In this document: in pieces, positions 1 to 6,007 of the stretch
Numbering within the stretch: position 1 is the stretch's first letter
How the letters are laid out: the number at the start of each line of letters is the position of its first letter
NCBI GenBank assembly: GCA_900556395.1
Contig: USOQ01000082.1
Span: 1 to 9,732 of the forward strand
Source of the DNA: Candidatus Segatella caccae
Lineage (GTDB): Bacteria > Bacteroidota > Bacteroidia > Bacteroidales > Bacteroidaceae
Length of the DNA: 9,732 nt
Reading direction: 5' to 3'
Translations under genes and position numbers: made by a program
Notes under the pieces: model-generated
What the model was told of the DNA's origin: nothing
Databases searched by the model: none
What the model saw: the letters and a program-made list of their open reading frames with translations, nothing else

Positions 1-1072
1 TCTTGGCATAATAATAGGGTTCATACCTGAGAATGAGCTGCTGCAAAACATACTGCTCCGTCAACGCCCCTTTAAACTCGGTAAAAATACTATTGCCTGC
101 TACTATCGTTGAAGCCTTGAGATTAGACATCGCACCCAAAAGCCCGACATCCAAGACAAAGATCTTGAAGGCTGCCCTGTCCTCATAACTGGCAAGTGGC
201 AGTCGGGGAGCTTTCACATTATATATCTTATATATCAGTCCGGCATCCAGCAACCACTGCAAAGCCAACTCATACTCCCGGGCTCTTGCTCCCTCACGCA
301 CCACTCCATAGATAAATTTCCTGTTTTCCTTACTCAACTGGGCTGGCAAGGATTTCCACAAATCAGTAATACGGGGAATAATCTCAGATGGAGCATGCTT
401 CGACATATCCCTCTGATAACTGTTCAGAATATCATTCTGTATGGCTCTCACCTCTTTCCAGTCGCGATTCCGGCTAAAACTCAATACAGCTTCAGGCATG
501 CCTCCCACATAGTAATAATACTTTAAGAGTTCCTGAAACTTGGGAGCAAACATCGTTATCATATTCCAATCTTTCGTTTGCATCAGCTGCGCCAGATTTT
601 TCTCCCCCATAGCCATCACAAATTCGATAAAGTTCATAGGATACAGAGAGAGAAATTCCACCTTACCAACGGGGAAAGATTCCCCCTGATGCAGTTCGAT
701 ACCTAAGAGAGAACCAGCCGCTATGACATGATAGCCCGGTGAATTCTCTGCAAAATATTTCAGGGAAGTAACAGCATGAGGAGCTGCCTGAATCTCATCG
801 AGAAAAATCAGCGTTTCACCCTCGGTACAGGTTACATTCGTTGCAGCCCCAATAGCTGTAAGAATTCTAAGAATATTGAAGTCCTGCTCAAAGAGATTCT
901 GCAGGATTTTCATCTCTTCAAAGTTCACATACGCCAGTTGCTTGTAATTCTGGCGGGCAAACTCCTTCACCAGCCAAGTCTTTCCCACCTGTCTGGCACC
1001 CTCTATAATAAGAGGTTTACGATATTGTTTATTCTTCCATTTCAGAAGTTCATCGATAGCTAATCTTTCCAT
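1..1072 (-). CDS. AAA-type ATPase with DUF4143-like C-terminus, partial at 3' end
   Basis: The reading frame is open from an ATG at 1072 down to the window edge (357 codons, no stop), so the C-terminus is missing. The protein starts MERLAIDELLKW. It has a Walker A motif GARQVGKT (residues 25-32), a Walker B motif LIFLDEIQ (88-95) and a sensor-like segment VIAAGSLLG (116-124). A region containing YYYVGGMPEAV (about 205-215) and, near the edge, FTEFKGALTEQYVLQQL matches what I know of the DUF4143 region of this family. Family members are usually about 380-440 residues, so most of the gene is present. The family is abundant and multicopy in Bacteroidota; its cellular function is not established, and I do not infer one. 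It diverges from the rhaR gene, and its promoter lies inside a three-copy repeat array that suggests specific, perhaps autogenous, control. Identification as a DUF4143 ATPase is strong; any role is unknown. Confidence 0.88.
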   Translation of the reverse strand, partial: MERLAIDELLKWKNKQYRKPLIIEGARQVGKTWLVKEFARQNYKQLAYVNFEEMKILQNLFEQDFNILRILTAIGAATNVTCTEGETLIFLDEIQAAPHAVTSLKYFAENSPGYHVIAAGSLLGIELHQGESFPVGKVEFLSLYPMNFIEFVMAMGEKNLAQLMQTKDWNMITMFAPKFQELLKYYYYVGGMPEAVLSFSRNRDWKEVRAIQNDILNSYQRDMSKHAPSEIIPRITDLWKSLPAQLSKENRKFIYGVVREGARAREYELALQWLLDAGLIYKIYNVKAPRLPLASYEDRAAFKIFVLDVGLLGAMSNLKASTIVAGNSIFTEFKGALTEQYVLQQLILRYEPYYYAK

Positions 1073-1088
1073 AATCCGTATCTAAAAT

Positions 1089-1172
1089 CACATTTTATGA
1101 GGGAATAACGATGCAAATATACACATTTTATGAGGGAATCTCATCATGTTTCCACACATTTTATGTGGGAAT
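1089..1172. repeat. Three 18-bp direct repeats at 33-bp pitch, candidate operators
   Basis: Copies lie at 1089-1106, 1122-1139 and 1155-1172. The first two are identical (CACATTTTATGAGGGAAT) and the third differs by one base (ATGTG for ATGAG). Start-to-start spacing is exactly 33 bp twice, close to three helical turns, so all copies face the same side of the helix. The core CACAT-TTT-ATGTG of copy 3 is a perfect palindrome. The minus-strand -7 box of the ATPase gene sits between copies 1 and 2 and abuts copy 2. This arrangement fits cooperative binding by a repressor or activator; the protein is unknown. Confidence 0.75.
1114..1121 (-). promoter_or_regulatory. -7 box of the ATPase gene promoter
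   Basis: On the minus strand this reads TATATTTG, a full match to the Bacteroidota -7 consensus TAnnTTTG. It lies about 42 bases upstream of the ATPase start codon. A transcription start a few bases downstream would fall near 1107, at the edge of repeat copy 1. A clear -33 TTTG is not visible because repeat copy 2 occupies that place. Confidence 0.6.
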
Positions 1173-1340
1173 GCCCCACTTTTAACTAAATTTAAAGTAC
1201 TTCTTTACAAGGTGTTATCGCAATTTATTCCATTCTTCACCCCCTGCATCATAGAGGAAGGACACCTTTACGCAACGGACGACATGGAAGGAAAAAACAG
1301 CTGAGGAGGTGCGGAAGACAGTACTTCTAATGCACATAAA

Positions 1341-1366
1341 TGCATAAAAAACTGACATTTTATGCA
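1341..1366. promoter_or_regulatory. Inverted repeat upstream of rhaR, candidate operator
   Basis: TGCATAAAA (1341-1349) and TTTTATGCA (1358-1366) form a perfect 9-bp inverted repeat around an 8-bp spacer. It lies immediately upstream of the presumed rhaR promoter. A related half-site, TGCACATAAA, precedes it at 1331-1340. The position suits binding by an AraC-type protein or another regulator. A role in autoregulation is inference. Confidence 0.45.
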
Positions 1367-1386
1367 CCTTTCTGCCACAAATTCTG

Positions 1387-1394
1387 TATTTTTG
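1387..1394 (+). promoter_or_regulatory. -7 box of the rhaR promoter
   Basis: TATTTTTG matches the Bacteroidota -7 consensus TAnnTTTG and is followed by C, as in the other promoters of this window. It lies 25 bases upstream of the rhaR start codon, predicting a short leader of roughly 20 nt. There is no clear -33 TTTG, which fits a promoter that depends on an activator. Confidence 0.55.
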
Positions 1395-1419
1395 CAGCCA
1401 GAACAAGTTTATTACAGAC

Positions 1420-2295
1420 ATGCAGACAAGCAAATATCTATTGGCCAACGAACGCGATAAGGAATGGGGACTCACAGTGAGTACCGTAGGGCACGAAATC
1501 ATCGAGCCTGGCGAACCCTATCCCACTAAGGGTCATGCCGACGGCTATTACTTCGACCAGAAGAAGGGACGCGAACTCGACGAATACCAGTTGCTCTACC
1601 AACCCGAAGGAGAAGGCGTGTTCCAGTCGGCACATATCACAGAAACACTCATCAAGGCTGGCGACATCTTTCTGCTCTTTCCTGGCGAATGGCACACCTA
1701 CCACCCAAGCACCGAAAAGGGATGGCACAGCTACTGGATAGGCTTCAAAGGCAAGAACATCGACGACCGTGTCAGGGCTGGTTTTCTATCGCCCGAGAAA
1801 CCCATCTATCATGTTGGGTTCAGCAACGACATACTAAGCCTCTACAAGGAGGCTTACCGCATAGCACAAGAGGAGGCAGCCTACTCGCAGCAAACATTGG
1901 CAGGAATCGTCAACCACCTCATCGGCATGATGTACTCTCTGGAGCGCAATATCATCCTGAACAAAAACACCGCCCATGTAGACATGATCAATAAGGCCCG
2001 ACTGCGCATACGCGAATCCTTGGAGAGCGACCTCACCATACAGAAGATAGCCGAAGACCTGGGGGTAAGCTACTCGTCGTTCCGCAAACTCTTCAAGGAG
2101 TTTACAGGCATCGCTCCTGCCATGTATCAGCAAGATCTCCGACTGCAAAGAGCTAAGGAACTGCTCTCCACCACCGACGAGAGTATCAAGGAGATAGCCT
2201 ACAGACTCAACTTCGAGTCGCCCGACTATTTCTCATCGAAGTTTAAGAACCAGACGGGGCTTAAGCCTTCAGAATATCGCAACAAAATGAAATAA
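1420..2295 (+). CDS. rhaR: AraC-family transcriptional regulator, probable L-rhamnose activator RhaR
   Basis: The 291-residue protein has an N-terminal sensor region of about 1-180 residues with the cupin-like stretch GDIFLLFPGEWHTYHP (81-96), which usually binds the sugar effector. A C-terminal AraC DNA-binding domain follows, with two helix-turn-helix units: TIQKIAEDLGVSYSSFRKLF (206-225) and IKEIAYRLNF...PDYFSSKFKNQTGLKPSEYR (256-287). The second carries the family signature. The size and layout match AraC regulators of sugar catabolism. The assignment to rhamnose rests on the neighbouring rhaB-rhaA-rhaT genes; in Bacteroides thetaiotaomicron a RhaR of this family activates the rhamnose genes. 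The start at 1420 is supported by a -7 box 25 bases upstream. A different sugar effector is possible because NhaD separates this gene from the catabolic genes. Confidence 0.85.
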   Translation: MQTSKYLLANERDKEWGLTVSTVGHEIIEPGEPYPTKGHADGYYFDQKKGRELDEYQLLYQPEGEGVFQSAHITETLIKAGDIFLLFPGEWHTYHPSTEKGWHSYWIGFKGKNIDDRVRAGFLSPEKPIYHVGFSNDILSLYKEAYRIAQEEAAYSQQTLAGIVNHLIGMMYSLERNIILNKNTAHVDMINKARLRIRESLESDLTIQKIAEDLGVSYSSFRKLFKEFTGIAPAMYQQDLRLQRAKELLSTTDESIKEIAYRLNFESPDYFSSKFKNQTGLKPSEYRNKMK

Positions 2296-2305
2296 ACAGA
2301 GGGTC

Positions 2306-2493
2306 GTTTTTGAGAAGATGAGGAGATGAGGAGTTAAGAAGTTAAGACAACAGCCTTATAGCATGAGACATCAGGGAGGTTATAAGCAACGAATAAACAA
2401 GACTCATAAACAGGTAATGCTGTTGTCCCTTAACTTCCCGAGCGACTGAAAGGAGCGATAACTTCCCTTAACTCCTCTTAAATTCTCAAAAAC
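2306..2493. repeat. Long imperfect palindromic repeat, copy 1 (uninterrupted)
   Basis: This 188-bp intergenic element follows rhaR. Nested complementary arms are visible: GTTTTTGAGAA (2306-2316) with TTCTCAAAAAC (2483-2493); GAGGAGTTAAG (2328-2338) with CTTAACTCCTC (2467-2477); and AAGTTAAG-ACAACAGC (2339-2354) with GCTGTTGT-CC-CTTAACTT (2419-2436). The left arm is built of 8-bp tandem units from 2317 to 2348 (GATGAGGA twice, then GTTAAGAA and GTTAAGAC). Positions 2382-2480 match 6201-6299 after rhaB at 92 of 99 bases, and nearly all differences are transitions. No coding capacity is evident. It looks like a dispersed non-autonomous repeat with RNA-folding potential. Confidence 0.8.
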
Positions 2494-2496
2494 ATA

Positions 2497-2540
2497 ACGG
2501 GGCGGGCAAGATGCCACGCCCTCCCCAGTGCAAGTTCGCC
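2497..2540. repeat. Solo right arm of the GC-rich MITE-like repeat
   Basis: The 34 bases at 2500-2533 are identical to 6159-6192, the right arm of the complete nested element after rhaB, and weaker similarity continues to about 2540. The left arm is absent here, so this is a truncated or single-arm copy. It begins a few bases after the palindromic repeat copy 1. On its own it can fold into a GC-rich hairpin (GGGCG with CGCCC). Confidence 0.75.
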
Positions 2541-2547
2541 TAAAAAC

Positions 2548-2585
2548 AAAAAGGCAATCTGTCGTTGTGACAGATTGCCTTTTTT
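2548..2585. terminator. Bidirectional intrinsic terminator between rhaR and nhaD
   Basis: A perfect 11-bp stem, GGCAATCTGTC (2553-2563) with GACAGATTGCC (2569-2579), encloses the loop GTTGT. It is preceded by A5 (2548-2552) and followed by T6 (2580-2585), so it can terminate transcription in both directions. It would serve rhaR from the left and nhaD from the right. Confidence 0.9.
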
Positions 2586-2600
2586 GTAGTCATATCTTCT

Positions 2601-2619
2601 GACTCTTCAAAAGAGAGTC
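2601..2619 (-). other. Small hairpin just after the nhaD stop codon
   Basis: GACTCT (2601-2606) and AGAGTC (2614-2619) form a 6-bp stem with a 7-base loop, four bases beyond the nhaD stop. It lies upstream, in the nhaD direction, of the main terminator and may help shape the mRNA 3' end. It could also be chance. Confidence 0.3.
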
Positions 2620-2622
2620 TGC

Positions 2623-3993
2623 TTATACAGCAAAAAGGAAAGTGCGGATAAACCAGTAGCTTACGATACCAGCTAAATAACCTACGAAAGCTATCCAAGA
2701 GATGTGCTTCATATACCAACCGAAGGTGATTTTCTCCAGGCCCATAACGACAACGCCAGCAGCACTACCGATAATCAGCATCGAACCACCGACACCAGCA
2801 CAGTAAGCCAGCAACTGCCAGAAGATACCATCCACTGCCATATCCCCTACTGCAGCCACAGGATACATACCCATACAACCTGCCACCAAAGGCACATTGT
2901 CAACGATACTTGAGAGCACACCGATAATACCTGTCACCAAGTAGTGGTTGCCATCGAAGACCACATTCAGACCTTCACCCATGGCTGTCAGCACACCTAT
3001 CTCTGCCAGACAAGATACTGCCATCAAGATACCGAGGAAGAAGAGAATGGTACTCATGTCGACACGAGAAAGTAACTTGGTTACTCGCTTCTGAGTGCCC
3101 TCAGCATCCTGGCCGCGATGCAAACCGCGATAGAACACCTCGGTAGCTGTCCACAGTACACCCAAAACCAAGAGGATGCCTACGAATGGAGGCAGGTGGG
3201 TAATGCTCTTGAAGATAGGAACGAAGATCAAACCGCCAACACCCAACCAGAAGACAGCCTTACGCTGATTCTCTGTGAAGTCGCTTACGGAAGAGTTCTG
3301 CTGTGCAGAAACCTCTGGCATCACAAGTTCACCCTTCAACATGGTCTGAAGAATAAGAGCTGGAATCACCATAGAAACAACAGAAGGAACAAAGATTTCT
3401 GCTATCACGCCAGCTGCTGTTATCAAGCCCTTGTTCCAAAGCATGATGGTGGTAACGTCGCCAATGGGCGAGAAAGCACCACCCGAGTTGGCTGCGATGA
3501 TGACGAGCGAAGCATACACCATGCGATCTTTATGATCGGTAACGAGCTTACGCAGAATCATAATCATCACAATACTGGTAGTCAAGTTGTCAAGGATGGC
3601 AGAAAGCACGAAGGTAAGGAAGGCGATGCGCCACAACAAGGCACGCTTCGACTTGGTCTTCATCACCTTGCGAACCCAGTTGAATCCGCCATTCTGGTCT
3701 ACTATCTCAACGATAGTCATGGCTCCCATCAGGAAGAAGAGCGTCGTTGCCGTATCACCCAAATGCTCCTGTATGATACCGGTTACTTTCTCTACCATAC
3801 CTGCTGCACCACCCGTATAGTCAGGATGCATCATCTGCAGATACTGCATAGGGTCTACCATGTAGAGTGTCCAGCACCCTACGAGCATGAGTAAGGCTAT
3901 CGCAGCCTTGTTTACCTTTGTCAAGCTCTCTGTGGCAATGAGTGCATAGCCCAGCACAAAGACAAAGATAATCGAAATTGTTAATGTTGTCAT
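2623..3993 (-). CDS. nhaD: NhaD-type Na+/H+ antiporter
   Basis: The 456-residue protein is very hydrophobic, with about a dozen predicted membrane segments, beginning at residues 3-20 and 29-46. It belongs to the ArsB/NhaD part of the ion transporter superfamily. Two similar halves are visible: SAILDNLTTSIVMIMIL (131-147) followed by ANSGGAFSPIGDVTTIMLW (168-186) in the first, and SSIVDNVPLVAG (361-372) followed by GGSMLIIGSAAGVVVMG (402-418) in the second. The DN and G/S-rich motifs are in the regions where the family binds cations. Family members exchange internal Na+ (or Li+) for external protons across the inner membrane and support pH and salt homeostasis. The length fits the family. It is convergent with rhaR, divergent from rhaB, and has its own promoter and terminator. 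A functional link with rhamnose use is not shown by the sequence. Confidence 0.9.
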   Translation of the reverse strand: MTTLTISIIFVFVLGYALIATESLTKVNKAAIALLMLVGCWTLYMVDPMQYLQMMHPDYTGGAAGMVEKVTGIIQEHLGDTATTLFFLMGAMTIVEIVDQNGGFNWVRKVMKTKSKRALLWRIAFLTFVLSAILDNLTTSIVMIMILRKLVTDHKDRMVYASLVIIAANSGGAFSPIGDVTTIMLWNKGLITAAGVIAEIFVPSVVSMVIPALILQTMLKGELVMPEVSAQQNSSVSDFTENQRKAVFWLGVGGLIFVPIFKSITHLPPFVGILLVLGVLWTATEVFYRGLHRGQDAEGTQKRVTKLLSRVDMSTILFFLGILMAVSCLAEIGVLTAMGEGLNVVFDGNHYLVTGIIGVLSSIVDNVPLVAGCMGMYPVAAVGDMAVDGIFWQLLAYCAGVGGSMLIIGSAAGVVVMGLEKITFGWYMKHISWIAFVGYLAGIVSYWFIRTFLFAV

Positions 3994-4061
3994 TTCAGTT
4001 GTTTGTGTTAGATATTCTTTGTTATTTTGTTGGTCATGGTTAGTTTTTCACTAATCGGATG

Positions 4062-4069
4062 CAAAGGTA
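4062..4069 (-). promoter_or_regulatory. -7 box of the nhaD promoter
   Basis: On the minus strand this reads TACCTTTG, a match to TAnnTTTG, and is followed by C. It lies about 69 bases upstream of the nhaD start, giving a leader of about 60 nt. That leader contains a small hairpin, TTAGT-GAAAA-ACTAA, covering plus-strand 4040-4054. No convincing -33 TTTG is seen. Confidence 0.55.
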
Positions 4070-4139
4070 CAAAAAGAAAAGCAATAATAGCTCCTTTACC
4101 TTATTATATTTCTATGAAATCGTTTTCAGTCACCATCTC

Positions 4140-4147
4140 TATCTTTG
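4140..4147 (+). promoter_or_regulatory. Orphan -7 box ahead of the 22-bp repeat array
   Basis: TATCTTTG, followed by C, is a full match to the Bacteroidota -7 consensus. It is on the plus strand, 333 bases before rhaB and 292 bases before the separate rhaB -7 box. It would start transcription near 4153, towards the 22-bp repeat array. No clear -33 element is present. Confidence 0.45.
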
Positions 4148-4152
4148 CATTT

Positions 4153-4313
4153 GTAAACTCATTTAGGAAAGTAAAAAAAACTGTGAAGCAAATTCTGTCA
4201 TTGTCAAGCAGAAAATAGGCTGAAAAAATGAAAGTACTTGCGATGCCCGATGAAAGTACTTTCGTTGCCCATCGCAAGTACTTGCGATGCCTGATGCAAG
4301 TACTTGCGTTTTT
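4153..4313 (+). ncRNA. Candidate small RNA or leader RNA ending in the repeat array
   Basis: A transcript from the orphan -7 box at 4140-4147 would run about 160 nt and meet a strong terminator made by array units 3 and 4. There 4273-4285 pairs with 4296-4308 (13 bp), with the loop GATGCCTGAT, followed directly by T5 (4309-4313). Units 1 and 2 can form a second hairpin (4230-4239 with 4254-4263). No credible protein is encoded: the open frame from 4228 runs through the 22-bp repeats and resembles nothing known. The promoter and terminator are seen in the sequence; the existence of the RNA is inference. Confidence 0.4.
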
Positions 4314-4317
4314 CGAG
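4230..4317. repeat. Four tandem 22-bp units with self-complementary cores
   Basis: Units start at 4230, 4252, 4274 and 4296, exactly 22 bp apart. Each carries the palindrome AAGTACTT (4232, 4254, 4276, 4298), extended in unit 3 to the perfect 20-bp palindrome at 4270-4289. The consensus is about G(A/C)AAGTACTTGCG(A/T)TGCC followed by four variable bases; unit 4 degenerates after its core into a T-run. Because each core is its own reverse complement, any unit can pair with any other in RNA, which allows alternative hairpins. The period is not a multiple of three, which argues against coding. Confidence 0.85.
4273..4313 (+). terminator. Intrinsic terminator formed by array units 3 and 4
   Basis: A 13-bp perfect stem (CGCAAGTACTTGC with GCAAGTACTTGCG), a 10-base loop and a T5 tract meet the rules for a Rho-independent terminator on the plus strand. 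It lies well upstream of the rhaB promoter, so it does not end rhaB itself. It would insulate rhaB from upstream transcription or end a small RNA. Confidence 0.55.
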
Positions 4318-4410
4318 GCTCCTAAGTTGCCGTTTTTGCCTATTTCAACCGCTGTGAGTTTCAACAAATCAGCGGGACAAAAAACAAGGATGAAAAATCA
4401 AATAGTCGTG

Positions 4411-4439
4411 TTTGCATGGATGAATTTACGCTAACTTTG
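4411..4439 (+). promoter_or_regulatory. rhaB promoter (-33 and -7 elements)
   Basis: TTTG at 4411-4414 and TAACTTTG at 4432-4439 match the Bacteroidota -33 and -7 elements with a 17-bp spacer, slightly shorter than usual. Transcription would start near 4446, giving a leader of about 35 nt rich in CAA repeats before the ATG at 4481. This is the best complete promoter in the window and the expected target of RhaR. No operator shared with the rhaR upstream region was recognisable. Confidence 0.65.
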
Positions 4440-4480
4440 CAATCGAAACAACAACAACAAAATTCTAACGACCTAATCGA

Positions 4481-5998
4481 ATGAGCAACAAAAAATATTA
4501 TTTTGCAGTAGACCTCGGTGCTACCAGCGGAAGAACCATCATCGGTTCGCTGGAGCAAGGTAAGTTTAACATAGAGGAACTTACCCGCTTCGACAACCAA
4601 CTAATAGAAACAGGTGGACACTTCTACTGGGACATCATGGCGCTGTATCAAGAAGTCATCAACGGACTGAAACTGGTGGCGCAACGCGGCATCAACATCC
4701 AGAGTATTGGCATCGACACTTGGGGATGCGACTTCGTATGCGTGGCCGACGATGGAGCTATCCTGCGCAACCCGCTGGCTTATCGCGACCCACACACCAT
4801 GGGCATGATGAAGAAGTATTTCGACGAAAAGATAAGCCAGGAAGAAGTGTATCAGAAGACGGGTATACAGTTTATGAACTTCAACTCACTCTTCCAGCTC
4901 TACGCCATGCGACAAGCTAACAACGCAGCACTCACCCATGCCAACAAGATTCTATTTATCCCCGATGCACTGAGCTATATGCTCACGGGCAATGCCATCT
5001 GCGAATACACCGTGGCATCTACCTCCCAGCTGCTTAACCCCATGACAGGCGACCTCGACCTGGAGCTTATCGAGAGCCTTGGGCTCAAACGTGAGCAGTT
5101 TGGACCCATGACAGCTCCTGCCACCATCATTGGCACTCTCACCGAAGAGGTTCAGCAGATGACTGGTCTGAAGGCAATACCCGTTATTGCCGTAGCAGGA
5201 CACGACACTGCCAGCGCTGTGGCTGCCGTTCCTGCCAGTAACGAAGAGTTCGCCTACCTGAGCTCTGGCACCTGGAGCTTGATGGGTATTGAAAACAAGA
5301 AAGCCATCATCAACTCACAAAGCTACGACCTCAACTTCACCAACGAGGGTGGTATAGAGGGAACTACCCGATTCCTCAAGAACATCTGTGGCATGTGGAT
5401 ATACGAACAATGTCGCAAGGAATGGAAGGAAGAGGTTACTGCCAACAACCAGGACCAGGAGGTCTTGAGCCACACTCAACTCATAGAAGATGCCATGAGG
5501 CAGCCAGCCTTCCAAAGCATCATCAACCCCGACGATGCTTGCTTTGCCAATCCTCCAAGCATGACAGAGGCCATCAGGGAGTATTGCGAAAAGACAGAGC
5601 AGCACATCCCTCAGAACTATGGCGAGTTCTGTCGTTGTATCTTCGAGAGCCTCGCCTTGCGCTACCGACAGGTGTTCGGCTGGCTCAAAGATTTTGCCGA
5701 CGTTCCGCTCAACGTGCTCCATATTATAGGTGGTGGCTCACTCAACCAACATCTCAATCAGTTTACTGCCAACAGTTGTGGAGTCACTGTACTCGCTGGT
5801 CCACAGGAGGGAACTGCCATCGGCAACATCATGCTACAGGCCAAAGCCTCGGGCGACATCAAGGACATCTGGCAAATGAGAAACATCATCGCCAACTCGA
5901 TAGAACTACGGAGATTTGAGCCTCAAGACCAAGAGGCATGGGCTGCTGCTTATGAGAAGTTTTTAAAAGTTTTTAAAGGTAAAAAGGTAAAAAGGTAA
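4481..5998 (+). CDS. rhaB: Rhamnulokinase
   Basis: The 505-residue protein is a FGGY-family sugar kinase. It phosphorylates L-rhamnulose to L-rhamnulose-1-phosphate with ATP, the second cytoplasmic step of rhamnose catabolism. Motifs seen in order are the phosphate-binding DLGATSGR (11-18), ETGGHFYWD near the sugar site (43-51), GIDTWGCDF (77-85), AGHDTASAV with the probable catalytic base D242 (239-247), SSGTWSLMG (261-269), and the C-terminal nucleotide-binding IIGGGS (415-420) and GPQEGTAIGNI (440-450). E. coli RhaB has 489 residues. The extra length here is partly a basic tail, KFLKVFKGKKVKR, encoded by tandem repeats that run through the stop codon. It is the first gene of the catabolic set and has a promoter at 4411-4439. 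In Bacteroides the same gene is called rhaK. Confidence 0.95.
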   Translation: MSNKKYYFAVDLGATSGRTIIGSLEQGKFNIEELTRFDNQLIETGGHFYWDIMALYQEVINGLKLVAQRGINIQSIGIDTWGCDFVCVADDGAILRNPLAYRDPHTMGMMKKYFDEKISQEEVYQKTGIQFMNFNSLFQLYAMRQANNAALTHANKILFIPDALSYMLTGNAICEYTVASTSQLLNPMTGDLDLELIESLGLKREQFGPMTAPATIIGTLTEEVQQMTGLKAIPVIAVAGHDTASAVAAVPASNEEFAYLSSGTWSLMGIENKKAIINSQSYDLNFTNEGGIEGTTRFLKNICGMWIYEQCRKEWKEEVTANNQDQEVLSHTQLIEDAMRQPAFQSIINPDDACFANPPSMTEAIREYCEKTEQHIPQNYGEFCRCIFESLALRYRQVFGWLKDFADVPLNVLHIIGGGSLNQHLNQFTANSCGVTVLAGPQEGTAIGNIMLQAKASGDIKDIWQMRNIIANSIELRRFEPQDQEAWAAAYEKFLKVFKGKKVKR

Positions 5999-6001
5999 AA
6001 A
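5958..6001 (+). repeat. Tandem repeats spanning the rhaB stop codon
   Basis: Two copies of the 10-bp unit AGTTTTTAAA (5958-5967, 5968-5977) are followed by three copies of the 8-bp unit GGTAAAAA (5978-5985, 5986-5993, 5994-6001). The stop codon of rhaB (5996-5998) lies in the last unit. Since 8 and 10 are not multiples of three, a gain or loss of a unit would change the C-terminal residues and the stop position. Confidence 0.8.
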
Positions 6002-6007
6002 AGTAAA

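Noticed and set aside
1195..1202. AAGTACTT near the ATPase promoter as a fifth array unit
   Set aside because: Only the 8-bp core is shared; flanking bases do not match the 22-bp consensus, so chance is likely.
1215..1502. A 95-codon minus-strand frame between the ATPase gene and rhaR
   Set aside because: It overlaps the rhaR start, promoter and operator-like repeat, and its translation shows no family features.
3118..3894. A 258-codon frame on the plus strand inside nhaD
   Set aside because: It is antisense to a clear transporter gene, is rich in H, N and Q as expected of a shadow of hydrophobic codons, and has no domain.
4230..4317. CRISPR array
   Set aside because: The period of 22 bp leaves no room for spacers, the units are contiguous, and no cas genes are present.
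4104..4367. An 87-codon minus-strand frame upstream of nhaD
   Set aside because: It lies over the repeat array, has no recognisable domain, and overlaps regulatory sequences of both neighbours.
4228..4434. A 68-codon plus-strand open frame covering the 22-bp array and possibly a leader peptide
   Set aside because: The array period is not a multiple of three, the peptide resembles no family, and the frame runs across a predicted terminator and into the rhaB promoter. It is better explained as non-coding.
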